DNA of 17,637 nucleotides from CAZHGD01 sp964531735 (GTDB lineage Bacteria; Armatimonadota; UBA10988), in assembly GCA_964531735.1 (NCBI GenBank), contig CAZHGD010000156.1:1-17637 (forward strand), in the 5' to 3' direction. The first letter of the stretch is position 1. Every line of letters begins with the position of its first letter. The notes beneath the pieces were generated by a model. That model was not told where the DNA came from. It did not search any database and was given only the letters and a program-made list of their open reading frames with translations. The position numbers and the translations under genes are program-made. Positions 6,970 to 14,414 of the stretch are shown here, one piece after another.

Positions 6970-8232
6970 ATGGCGGCAGAGGCGGCCCGCGTCCTGGTGG
7001 CCCGGCAACCCATCTTCGACGCGCGCCGTGGCGCGGTCGCTTACGAGTTGCTCTACCGCGCCACCAATCCCGGGCCGTTCGATGGCACGCAGGCCACCGC
7101 CAGCGTGATCGTCAACGGCCTGATGTCGATCGGGCTGGATCGGCTCGTCGGCGGCCTGCCGGCCTTCATCAACTTCACCGAAGAGATGCTGCGGCAGGAG
7201 TATGCCTACCTGCTGCCCAAGCGCGGGGTCGTCATCGAGCTGCTGGAGACCATCGAGCCGAGCGGCGAGGTGCTCGAACACTGCCGCCGGCTCAAGGACG
7301 CCGGCTACTCGCTGGCCCTGGACGACTTCGTCACCGCGGCCGAACCGTGGCAGCCGTTCATGGAGCTGGCCGACGTGATCAAGGTCGACTGGCCCAACGC
7401 CGGCGCGGGGGCGCTACGCCTGCCGACCCAGTGGGGGCAACTACGCACGCGGTGGCTGGCCGAGAAGGTCGAGACCGCCGCGGAGTTCACGGCCGCCGCG
7501 GACGCTGGCTATCACTACTTCCAGGGCTTCTTCTTCCGGCGCCCAATCATCATTGAAACGCGCGACGTTCCGGCCTTCAAGCTGTCCTACCTGCGGGTGC
7601 TGGAGCAGATCCAGGCGCCGGAGATCGACTTCGATACCATGGAGGCCATCCTGCGCTCGGACGTCGGTCTGAGCTACCGGCTGCTGCGCTACGTCAACTC
7701 GGCGGCGTTCGGCTGGCGCAAGCCGGCGGCCAACATCCGCCAGGCGCTGGTCCGCCTGGGCGGGCGCGAGTTCCGCAAGTGGGTCGCGCTCGTCGTCATG
7801 GTCGGCCTGGGCTCCGACCAGCCGCAGGAACTGCTGCTCAGCTCGCTGTTGCGCGCGAACTTGGCCGAACTGCTGGCGCCGCTCGTCGGGCGCACCCAGC
7901 AACAGACCGAGCTGTTCCTGACCGGGCTGTTCAGTCAGGTCGATGCGCTCGTCGGCCGGCCGCTCGACGAGGTGGTCGACGCGGTGCGGCTGGGCGGCGA
8001 CGTGCGCGAGGCACTGGTGGACCACACCGGTCCGCTCGGCACCGTCTTGGAAGCCGTGGCAGCCTACGAGCAGGGCGACATGGACACCGTCGACGGCCTG
8101 GCGGCTCAGTTGGGACTGCTGCCGGACGACGTGGGTCGCTGCTACCTGGCCGCGCTGGAGCGGACGCGGCAGGTGGTCCGGCCGGTGACGGCCGAGGGGG
8201 CCGGCGATGGTTTGTCGGGCAACGGAGTATAA
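6970..8232 (+). CDS. EAL-HDOD domain protein
   Basis: A 420-residue cytoplasmic signalling protein of the YuxH/CdgJ type: an EAL (cyclic-di-GMP phosphodiesterase-fold) domain at about 8-200 and an HDOD domain at about 205-400. The EAL signature is E26-L-L. Equivalents of all metal and base residues appear to be present: N68, E90, E93, D118-D119, K138, E165 and Q185. However, the loop after D-D-F reads V-T-A-A-E-P where active enzymes have G-T-G-Y-S-S. The HDOD part shows D-V-G-L-S-Y-R-L-L-R-Y-V-N-S-A-A-F-G, typical of the family. The ATG follows AGGGAG at 6956-6961. Known relatives often act as inactive c-di-GMP-linked regulators of motility or surface growth; activity here is open. It probably works with the preceding kinase. 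Confidence 0.9.
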   Translation: MAAEAARVLVARQPIFDARRGAVAYELLYRATNPGPFDGTQATASVIVNGLMSIGLDRLVGGLPAFINFTEEMLRQEYAYLLPKRGVVIELLETIEPSGEVLEHCRRLKDAGYSLALDDFVTAAEPWQPFMELADVIKVDWPNAGAGALRLPTQWGQLRTRWLAEKVETAAEFTAAADAGYHYFQGFFFRRPIIIETRDVPAFKLSYLRVLEQIQAPEIDFDTMEAILRSDVGLSYRLLRYVNSAAFGWRKPAANIRQALVRLGGREFRKWVALVVMVGLGSDQPQELLLSSLLRANLAELLAPLVGRTQQQTELFLTGLFSQVDALVGRPLDEVVDAVRLGGDVREALVDHTGPLGTVLEAVAAYEQGDMDTVDGLAAQLGLLPDDVGRCYLAALERTRQVVRPVTAEGAGDGLSGNGV

Positions 8233-8233
8233 T
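8228..8233 (+). promoter_or_regulatory. Consensus -10 element across the EAL-HDOD stop codon
   Basis: A perfect TATAAT includes the TAA stop (8230-8232) of the preceding gene and lies 29 bases before the ATG of the next. The sequence at the -35 distance (GATGGT, 16-base spacing) is poor. In such GC-rich DNA a perfect TATAAT just before a gene is suggestive of a start for the secreted-protein genes. Confidence 0.4.
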
Positions 8234-8262
8234 GCCGCCGACTCGAGCGGGAGCATAGGTCC

Positions 8263-9579
8263 ATGAGGTTGCGAGAGTTGTGGCCTGGTTGGCTGGCGGT
8301 CCTGGCCTGGGCGGCGCTGGCCGCCGCGCAGACGGGGAGCGCGACGCTGGTCGTGGCGACCCGCCCCGACGGCGCGGCGGTGGTCGTCGATGGTGCCGAA
8401 CGAGGGCGGACTCCAGCCACGCTGACCATCGACCTGCCGGAGAACCGGCCGCGCCAGGTGCGCATCGAGCTGCGTCTGGCCGGCTACGAGACCCGCTACG
8501 CCGTGGTCCGCATCGGCCCGGGCGAGACCTTGGTCTGGACCAACATCACCTTGGCCAAGGAGGGTGAGCCGGTCACTCCGCAACCGCAACCGCAGCCCCA
8601 GCCGCAACCGCAACCACCGGTGGCGGACGGCGGTGCGCTGCCCAAGAACTGGCCGGACTACCTGAAGGGCGTCAAGTTGCCGGCCGGCCTGCGGCTGCGG
8701 GTGGCGGCCAAGGACGACATGCCGCAGGTCTGGGTGCCCGCCGCCGAGTTCACCATGGGCAGCACGCCCGAGCAGATTGACGAGGCCGTGCGCAGCGGCC
8801 GCCTGGCCGGCAAGGTGGACGAAGCCTGGCTCAAAGCCGAAGCGCCGGCGCACGCGGTCAAGCTCAAGGGCTACTGGCTGGACCTGCACGAGGTGACGGC
8901 GACACAGTACTGCCGGTTCCTCAACGAGACCAACCCGACGCTCGACAACCGCCGCAAGTGGGCCAGCATTGTCGGCGAGCCGCGCAACATCCCCTTCGTG
9001 CCGACCATCACCATGGACGGCGCGCGGTTTGCGCCCGTGAAGAACATGGAGCTGCACCCGGTCAGCTTCGTCTCGTGGCACGGTGCCGCCGCCTATGCCA
9101 AATGGGCCGGGCGCAGCCTGCCCAGCGAGGCGCAATGGGAACGGGCCGCTCGCGGCGGCCAGCCGGGCAAGCTGTTCGCCTGGGATGGCGATTCGCCGCC
9201 GGCCGGCAGCGGCAACCTGTGCGATGCCAGCCATGTGCAGCGCTTCGCGCAGGTGAAGCGGCCCGGCCGGTGGTTCGTCGGCTACGACGACGGCTACGAC
9301 CAACTGGCGCCGGTCTGCTCGTTCCGGCCCAACGCCCTCGGCGTGTTCGACCTCATCGGCAACGTGATGGAGTGGTGCCGCGACGGCTATGCCGCCGACT
9401 ACTACCAGCGCAGCCCGGCGGCTGACCCGGCCAACGACCAGGACTCGAGCAGCGGCCGCGTGGTGCGGGGCGGCTCGTTCCTCAGCGCGCCCTGGGCCAC
9501 CCGGCCCGGTTGCCGCCTGTACTCGGCCGCCGAAACCTGCGGGGTGGACTTCGGCTTCCGCTGCGTGGCCGACGAGTAG
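8263..9579 (+). CDS. Secreted PEGA plus FGE-sulfatase-fold protein
   Basis: A 438-residue exported protein. A signal peptide (about 1-23, ending A-L-A-A-A-Q) is followed by a PEGA domain (about 26-100, with A-T-R-P-D-G-A-A-V-V-V-D-G and G-R-T-P-A-T), a proline-glutamine linker, and an FGE-sulfatase (SUMF1-like) domain from about 145. Its marks are F-T-M-G, L-D-L-H-E-V-T-A-T-Q-Y-C, L-P-S-E-A-Q-W-E-R-A-A-R, G-N-V-M-E-W-C, V-V-R-G-G-S-F and G-F-R-C. Formylglycine-generating enzyme needs two cysteines five residues apart; here C417 (G-C-R-L-Y-S-A) is matched by alanine, and no sulfatase gene is present, so formylglycine formation is unlikely. A segment before the domain (W-P-D-Y-L-K ... K-D-D-M-P-Q) recurs in the other FGE-like protein of this window. 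PEGA domains are commonly tied to cell-surface or wall contacts. The exact role is unknown. Confidence 0.87.
   Translation: MRLRELWPGWLAVLAWAALAAAQTGSATLVVATRPDGAAVVVDGAERGRTPATLTIDLPENRPRQVRIELRLAGYETRYAVVRIGPGETLVWTNITLAKEGEPVTPQPQPQPQPQPQPPVADGGALPKNWPDYLKGVKLPAGLRLRVAAKDDMPQVWVPAAEFTMGSTPEQIDEAVRSGRLAGKVDEAWLKAEAPAHAVKLKGYWLDLHEVTATQYCRFLNETNPTLDNRRKWASIVGEPRNIPFVPTITMDGARFAPVKNMELHPVSFVSWHGAAAYAKWAGRSLPSEAQWERAARGGQPGKLFAWDGDSPPAGSGNLCDASHVQRFAQVKRPGRWFVGYDDGYDQLAPVCSFRPNALGVFDLIGNVMEWCRDGYAADYYQRSPAADPANDQDSSSGRVVRGGSFLSAPWATRPGCRLYSAAETCGVDFGFRCVADE
8578..8619 (+). repeat. Coding Pro-Gln dipeptide repeat (linker)
   Basis: Alternating CCG/CCC and CAA/CAG codons give P-Q-P-Q... for about 14 residues, joining the PEGA and FGE-like domains. 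Synonymous codons are mixed, so the repeat appears kept at protein level rather than being a fresh DNA expansion. An extended, stiff spacer is the likely role. Confidence 0.85.
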
Positions 9580-9580
9580 C

Positions 9581-9596
9581 TCCGGCAGTCGCCGGA
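9581..9596 (+). promoter_or_regulatory. Small hairpin between FGE-like and binding-protein genes
   Basis: TCCGGC and GCCGGA (six pairs, loop AGTC) fill much of the 30-base gap, directly upstream of the GAGG ribosome site (9600-9603) of the lipoprotein gene. It could modulate translation or partly terminate; without a T tract it is not a clear terminator. Confidence 0.3.
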
Positions 9597-9609
9597 AGCG
9601 AGGTGGACC

Positions 9610-10734
9610 GTGCGCCGCTTCGTCCTGATGCTGACCTGGCCGCTGCTGCTGGCCGGTTGCTCCGGCGCGGGCACCGGCAACAACGCGACCCTCGCGATTG
9701 GCGGAGTCTGGTCGCTGACCGGCGCGGCGGCGACCTATGGCGTCGCCACGCGCAACGGCGCGCAGATGGCGGTCGACCAGGCCAACACCGCGGGCACGCT
9801 CGGCGCCGGGCGCACCTTCCGGCTGATCAGCCAGGACGACGCCAGCACCACCGCGGGCGCCCAGGCCGCCTACAACAAGCTGATCGCCCAAGACCAGGTG
9901 GTCGCGATTCTCGGCCCCACGCTGTCCAGCGCCGCGGTGGCGACGCTGCCGACAGCCCAGAACAACCAGACGGTGGCGGTCGGCTGCACCACCACCGCCG
10001 ACGGGCTGACTGCGGCCGGCAGCTATGTCTTCCGCGTCGCCTTGCCCGACCAGGTGATGGTGAAGAACACCGTGACGGTCACCTGGCAGCGGCTGCACTA
10101 CCACCGCGTGGCCCTGTTGAGCGACAGCGCCGACACCTACGCCAAGAGCAGCGCGGCCAGCTTCCGCGAGGCCCTCGGCACGGTGACCGCCAGCATCGTG
10201 GCGGATGAGACCTGCCAGACCGGCGACACCGACTTCGCCGCGCAGCTCAACCGCATCATCGCCGCTTCGCCCGAGGCGCTGTTCATCGCCACGCTCAGCA
10301 CCGAGGCGATCGCCATTCTCAAACAGGCGCTGCAACTCGGGCTGCCCAGCACCGTGGCCATCATCGGCGGCGACGGGCTGAACACGCCGAGCCTGATCAC
10401 CGGCGCCGCCGCCGCGGCCGAAGGGGTCATCACCGGCACACCGTGGATCTCAGGCTACGCCACCACGGGCAACAGCGCCTTCGTCTCGGCTTACAAGACG
10501 CTCTACGGCGCGTCGCCCGACGCCTCGGCGGCGCTCGGCTACACATCGGTGATGGTGCTGGCCGACGCCGTGTCGCGCATCGGCCTGGTGACCAGCGGCC
10601 TGTTGCGCGACGGGCTGAAGCACACCAGCAATCTGGCCACCATCCTGGGTATCTTCAACTTCGATGCCGACCGCAACGGCAGCTACCCGCCGTTGGTCCA
10701 GGTGGTCAAGAGCGGCAAGTTCCAGCTCTACTGA
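9610..10734 (+). CDS. Lipoprotein substrate-binding protein, LivJ/Peripla_BP_6 type
   Basis: A 374-residue ABC-transporter-type extracellular ligand-binding protein. The GTG start gives a lipoprotein signal peptide with lipobox L-L-A-G-C17, so the mature protein is lipid-anchored. It has the type I periplasmic-binding fold: I-G-G-V-W-S-L-T-G near 34-42, N-G-A-Q-M-A-V-D-Q-A-N, then a second lobe with H-R-V-A-L-L-S-D-S and later A-S-A-A-L-G-Y. The usual ligands of this family are branched-chain amino acids, amides, urea and similar small molecules. GAGGTGG precedes the start. It lies 30 bases after the FGE-like gene on the same strand, probably in one transcript. No livHMGF-type permease or ATPase gene is in the window, so it either uses a transporter encoded elsewhere or acts as a sensory binding protein. 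Confidence 0.88.
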   Translation: MRRFVLMLTWPLLLAGCSGAGTGNNATLAIGGVWSLTGAAATYGVATRNGAQMAVDQANTAGTLGAGRTFRLISQDDASTTAGAQAAYNKLIAQDQVVAILGPTLSSAAVATLPTAQNNQTVAVGCTTTADGLTAAGSYVFRVALPDQVMVKNTVTVTWQRLHYHRVALLSDSADTYAKSSAASFREALGTVTASIVADETCQTGDTDFAAQLNRIIAASPEALFIATLSTEAIAILKQALQLGLPSTVAIIGGDGLNTPSLITGAAAAAEGVITGTPWISGYATTGNSAFVSAYKTLYGASPDASAALGYTSVMVLADAVSRIGLVTSGLLRDGLKHTSNLATILGIFNFDADRNGSYPPLVQVVKSGKFQLY

Positions 10735-10740
10735 GCCCGC

Positions 10741-10779
10741 GTCGCCCAGGCCCGCGACCGAGGAGGCTACTCCGCCTCG
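10741..10779. terminator. Convergent gene-end hairpins (weak)
   Basis: The 32-base gap between the convergent lipoprotein and glycosidase-like genes holds GTCGC (10741-10745) pairing with GCGAC (10754-10758). Next to it GGAG (10762-10765) pairs with CTCC (10770-10773), overlapping the stop of the minus gene. Neither has a T tract on either strand. They might slow polymerase in both directions, but Rho or collision is as likely. Confidence 0.2.
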
Positions 10780-13700
10780 ATCAGCCAGCCTCTGCCCGGC
10801 TCCACCCGGATGCTGCCGGTCGGGTCGAAGCGGGCGGCGTCCTGGAAGCGCGCAATCGCCGTGGCCCGCAGCCTGACCTTGGCCGGGTCCAGTCCGAGCG
10901 CCGCCCAGTCGACCTTCAGACGAACGTCGACCGCCTGTGAGGCCCAACTGGCCAGGGCAATCACCGCCTTGCCGCGCTGGCGGTAGACCGTCGCCAGCAC
11001 ATCGTCGCGGCCGGTACGCACGGGACAGTCGCGACGCCAGTAGCCCAGCATCTCGGCCTTCTCGATGCCCCACTCGTCCCACCAGGCCCACATGGCCGGC
11101 GCCGAGGCGTGCTGGCGGCCACTCATGCCGTACAACATGCCGCGGTAGGCGTTGCCGCCGTTCTCGTAGTTGAGCATCTCGCTGGCCAACCCGAACGGCA
11201 GCCCGGAGATCTCGACCAGCCAGTAGTCCGGCGAGCGGTTGTAGTCGTACATCTCGCCGATCCACAGCGTGGTCAGATAGGGCAGGTGCTCCAGGTACTC
11301 GTTGAGCGGACTGACTTTGTGCTCCAGGTAGTCGTAGTCGTTGCCGCAGTGGAAGTTGATCCGGCTGTCGGGATTCACCCGATGCATGACCCGCGCCACG
11401 CGCTTCATGATCTCGCGGTCGTAGCCGATACCGTCCAGGTAGAGCCCGTCGACGCCCGTGTTCCGCATCAGCCAGGCCAGACCCTCGACGTAGTAGTTGT
11501 GCCAGCGCGACAGGCCCTGTGTGCCGATTGCCGCGCAGTGGTCGCCGTTCGGCAGCGGCTGCCGCCAGGCCGGGGTGTAGCCGTTGACCAGGTGCTCCTG
11601 GAGCCACGGGTAGCCGCCGCCGGCGCTGTTGAGCGTGGCGCCTTGGTCGGTGTAGAGCAGCGTCCGCCCGGTGGTGAAGACCTCGTCGCCCAGGCTGCGC
11701 AACGGCCACATCTCCACCACGTGGTTGGTCAGCTCGCGCACGGTGTAGTAGACGTTGACGCCCATCCTCTGCGGCTGCCCACCAAAGCGCAGCTCCAGCC
11801 CCTCGGGCGGCGTGAACAGACCGTAGTCGCCGGTGATCCGGCCGCCGCCGCCGCGCGCCGGCACCGTGACGCCCGGCGGCACCACCTTGGCGAAGTTGTC
11901 CATCAGCAGGCAGCCGGCGTCGGCCTGCGGCTGGACCGGCGCGCCTTCGGCATAGGGCCGATCGCTGATCTTGATCCCTTCCAGCCCCCACGGGCCGGTC
12001 AGTGTCAACCGCGCGCCGTCCAACGGCGTGTCGAGCAGGCCGGGCAAATTCGCGCGCTCGGCCACCTTGCGGCCATCGACGAAGATCCGCACGCCGTCGC
12101 CCCACGAGAAGGTGAGCCGGTGCAGTTCGCCCTGCTTCCAGCCGGGCGAGTGTCCGCCCATGACCAGCCGGTAGCGGTTGTGCTGCGGCGCGCCATGACG
12201 GATGTAGACGCGCATGCCGACATCGTCGAGGTTCCAGTAGAACCCGACGCAGTCCTCGTTCGGCCAGGCCAGCTCGAACAGGTTGCGGTTGACCTTCAGG
12301 CTCGGGTCGAACAGCACGCGCGCCCAGATGTGGACGGTGCCGCGCGCCGAGTTGATCTGGCCCGCCGCCGGATAGTCGAGCCGGCCGACGCGCCGCAACC
12401 CGCCCTGGCCGCGCACCTGCTCGACATACCGCTTGAGCGCCGCGGCCTCGATGAACGGGTAGTTGATGTAGGGGTTCTGCGCGCAGCCATGATGCACATG
12501 CTCGATGTTGCCGCCGGCGTAGCCCGGCCCGTAGCGCTGGTTCCAGTGGATCGGGTCGACCGGCTTCAGCGGCGTGATGAGGAAGCGGTAGCGTAGCGTC
12601 AGTGTCTCGCCGGCGCGCAGCCGCCGTGGGCCGCAGTACGCCTTCAGGAGCACCGTGTCGCCCTGCTCGGTGAGCTGCGCGCCACCGCGGCCGCCGTTGG
12701 ACCAGCCGACCGGCAGACCGGTGTCGTGCAGGTCCCAGTGCCACACATCGCGGTCCTCCAGCAGCTTGAGCTGCAGGCCGGCGTCCACCTCGCCGATCCA
12801 GACCGCGTTGTCACTGCGCTCCAGCGACCATTTCCACGACCACTCCTGCGGCCGCAGGCCGCCGCGATGGCTCAGGCCCATGAGATAGGTGGCCACCTCG
12901 CGCCGGATGGGCACTTCGAGCCGCAGGTCGCGCAGCTCGGTGTCGCGCTGGGCCGTGAAGACACTCTCCAGCTTCACCGTGCCGTCGAACTCGGTACGGC
13001 TGGTGGTGGTCACGGCCAGGCCGCCGCCGGAGCCGCGCGTCTCACGGTCGACCAGCGACTGCCGGCGCTCGACGACCCGCGAATCGCCGGTCAGGCCCAT
13101 CGGCCCGTCAGCGGTCTCGACCACCAGCCGCACCGGCTGCGCCAGCACCTCCTGGCCGAAGCTGACGATGCTCGCGGGCAGCCCGTCGGCGCCGAAACGG
13201 ACGCGCCGGCCGAGCACCGCGACCTCGTCGTCGGTGGCCGCGACCGGTGTGAACGGCGGGACCACCTCGTCCTCGAGCCCGAGCGTCGAGTTGAGCCAGC
13301 GCAGGCGCGCCAGGCGCCACAGGTCGCTGTCCCCGTGGTCGGTCAGCACCGCGCCGGTCACCTCCAGGTCGAGGGCCACGGGCGTGGCGGGCAGCCCGAC
13401 GGGCTTGACGGTCACGGTGCCCTGGTAGCGGCCCCGCGCCTCGGCCGGCACGCGGAGGCCGACCCACAGCGCGCGCACCTTGCCGGCGCCGACGGTGAAC
13501 TGCGGCTGCACTGGCCGGCCCAGCCAGTCGCGGCCGGACAGGTTGACGCACTCGAAGGCGTCGGCGCCGATGACCGCCCCGCCCTCGCCGCGCAGCTCGC
13601 CGCAGTCGAGCACGACCTGGCCGACGGCCTGCCGCGCGGCGTAAACGCCAAGCTGGAACACGTAGTACTCGCCTGGCCGGACGCTGCCGCGGAACCGGTC

Positions 13701-14354
13701 GGACGGCCCACTGAGAATCCACTTCTGCGGCAGGTCGTCGATCATCTTCACCGGGTAGCGCCGGTCCTCGGGAAAGACCAGGTACGGCTGCGGGTGGGCC
13801 GCCTGCAACTGCTGCGTCTCGGCCGCGGTGGCGATGACCTCCATCGGGTCCATGCGGTGGAACTCGCCGCGAGCCTGGATCTGGAGCAGCGCGGCCGCGG
13901 GCAACCGCCGCCAGGCGTCGCCGCCGGCCAGGTGGTGCGCGGCTACCCAGGCCGGGTCAGCCGTCTTCGCCGCCGGGAAGTAGGTGCCCGGATCGTCGAA
14001 GTTGGTGGTACCGGGGTTGTAGGGCAGGTAGTAGACCTCGTAGGTGCCCGGCGCCGTGGCCGGCTGGAAGACCAGGTCGCCGCACTCGCGGGTGACCTGC
14101 ACCGCCAGCACGTTGCGCACCGGCTGGCCGGTGGCGGCATCGAACACGAGGATGGCCTTGCGTTCGGGCTGCGGATCGCGGCGGCGCCACTCGAGGTGGA
14201 CGCGCACGGCGGGTGCCGGGGCCTCGACCCGCACCAGGGCGCGGTGGTTGCCGCGGCCCTGCTCGGGCCAGTCGCCCAGGCTGTACGGCACGGTGGTCAG
14301 CAGCGGCTCGGCCGGCGCCAGTACCGGCAGGCACGCGCAGAGCAGTGGCAGCAT
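10767..14354 (-). CDS. Secreted DUF6067-like glycoside hydrolase-fold protein with internal LamG-like domain
   Basis: A 1195-residue exported protein of the DUF6067 (glycoside-hydrolase-like) type. The start ATG 14354 gives a short signal peptide (M-L-P-L-L-C-A-C-L-P-V-L-A-P-A); an in-frame GTG at 14372 lacks a ribosome site. Beta-sandwich regions fill about 20-640, ending with R-Y-R-F-L-I-T-P-L-K-P-V, which recalls the T-P-x-K-P of DUF6067. A concanavalin/LamG-like domain (about 665-800, with V-H-I-W-A-R-V and I-F-V-D-G-R-K-V) follows. A TIM-barrel-like region (about 840-1110) has G-L-Y-L-D974-G-I-G-Y-D979 and W-I-G-E1034-M-Y-D-Y-N, candidate catalytic acids. A C-terminal sandwich ends R-G-W-L-I-E-A-E. 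Substrate is unknown; the domain plan suits a complex surface polysaccharide. It lies 60 bases after the FGE-like gene on the same strand. The catalytic assignment is inference. Confidence 0.8.
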   Translation of the reverse strand: MLPLLCACLPVLAPAEPLLTTVPYSLGDWPEQGRGNHRALVRVEAPAPAVRVHLEWRRRDPQPERKAILVFDAATGQPVRNVLAVQVTRECGDLVFQPATAPGTYEVYYLPYNPGTTNFDDPGTYFPAAKTADPAWVAAHHLAGGDAWRRLPAAALLQIQARGEFHRMDPMEVIATAAETQQLQAAHPQPYLVFPEDRRYPVKMIDDLPQKWILSGPSDRFRGSVRPGEYYVFQLGVYAARQAVGQVVLDCGELRGEGGAVIGADAFECVNLSGRDWLGRPVQPQFTVGAGKVRALWVGLRVPAEARGRYQGTVTVKPVGLPATPVALDLEVTGAVLTDHGDSDLWRLARLRWLNSTLGLEDEVVPPFTPVAATDDEVAVLGRRVRFGADGLPASIVSFGQEVLAQPVRLVVETADGPMGLTGDSRVVERRQSLVDRETRGSGGGLAVTTTSRTEFDGTVKLESVFTAQRDTELRDLRLEVPIRREVATYLMGLSHRGGLRPQEWSWKWSLERSDNAVWIGEVDAGLQLKLLEDRDVWHWDLHDTGLPVGWSNGGRGGAQLTEQGDTVLLKAYCGPRRLRAGETLTLRYRFLITPLKPVDPIHWNQRYGPGYAGGNIEHVHHGCAQNPYINYPFIEAAALKRYVEQVRGQGGLRRVGRLDYPAAGQINSARGTVHIWARVLFDPSLKVNRNLFELAWPNEDCVGFYWNLDDVGMRVYIRHGAPQHNRYRLVMGGHSPGWKQGELHRLTFSWGDGVRIFVDGRKVAERANLPGLLDTPLDGARLTLTGPWGLEGIKISDRPYAEGAPVQPQADAGCLLMDNFAKVVPPGVTVPARGGGGRITGDYGLFTPPEGLELRFGGQPQRMGVNVYYTVRELTNHVVEMWPLRSLGDEVFTTGRTLLYTDQGATLNSAGGGYPWLQEHLVNGYTPAWRQPLPNGDHCAAIGTQGLSRWHNYYVEGLAWLMRNTGVDGLYLDGIGYDREIMKRVARVMHRVNPDSRINFHCGNDYDYLEHKVSPLNEYLEHLPYLTTLWIGEMYDYNRSPDYWLVEISGLPFGLASEMLNYENGGNAYRGMLYGMSGRQHASAPAMWAWWDEWGIEKAEMLGYWRRDCPVRTGRDDVLATVYRQRGKAVIALASWASQAVDVRLKVDWAALGLDPAKVRLRATAIARFQDAARFDPTGSIRVEPGRGWLIEAE

Positions 14355-14414
14355 GGCTCGTTCTCGGACCACGACGCCGGGTGGTTCGGTGGGCCGGCCG
14401 ACGCTCCTGCGCCT

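Noticed and set aside
8263..9579. Formylglycine-generating enzyme for sulfatase maturation
   Set aside because: The second catalytic cysteine is replaced by alanine and no sulfatase (C/S-x-P-x-R) gene is in the window.
7441..10335. Open frame of 964 codons on the minus strand
   Set aside because: It runs antisense to three well-supported genes, has no recognisable domain and contains low-complexity R/G/A/Q/H-rich text typical of a GC-rich shadow frame.
10450..12744. Open frame of 764 codons on the minus strand
   Set aside because: Shares the strand of the 1195-residue gene but in another frame, runs into the convergent gene and is R/A/G-rich with no domain.
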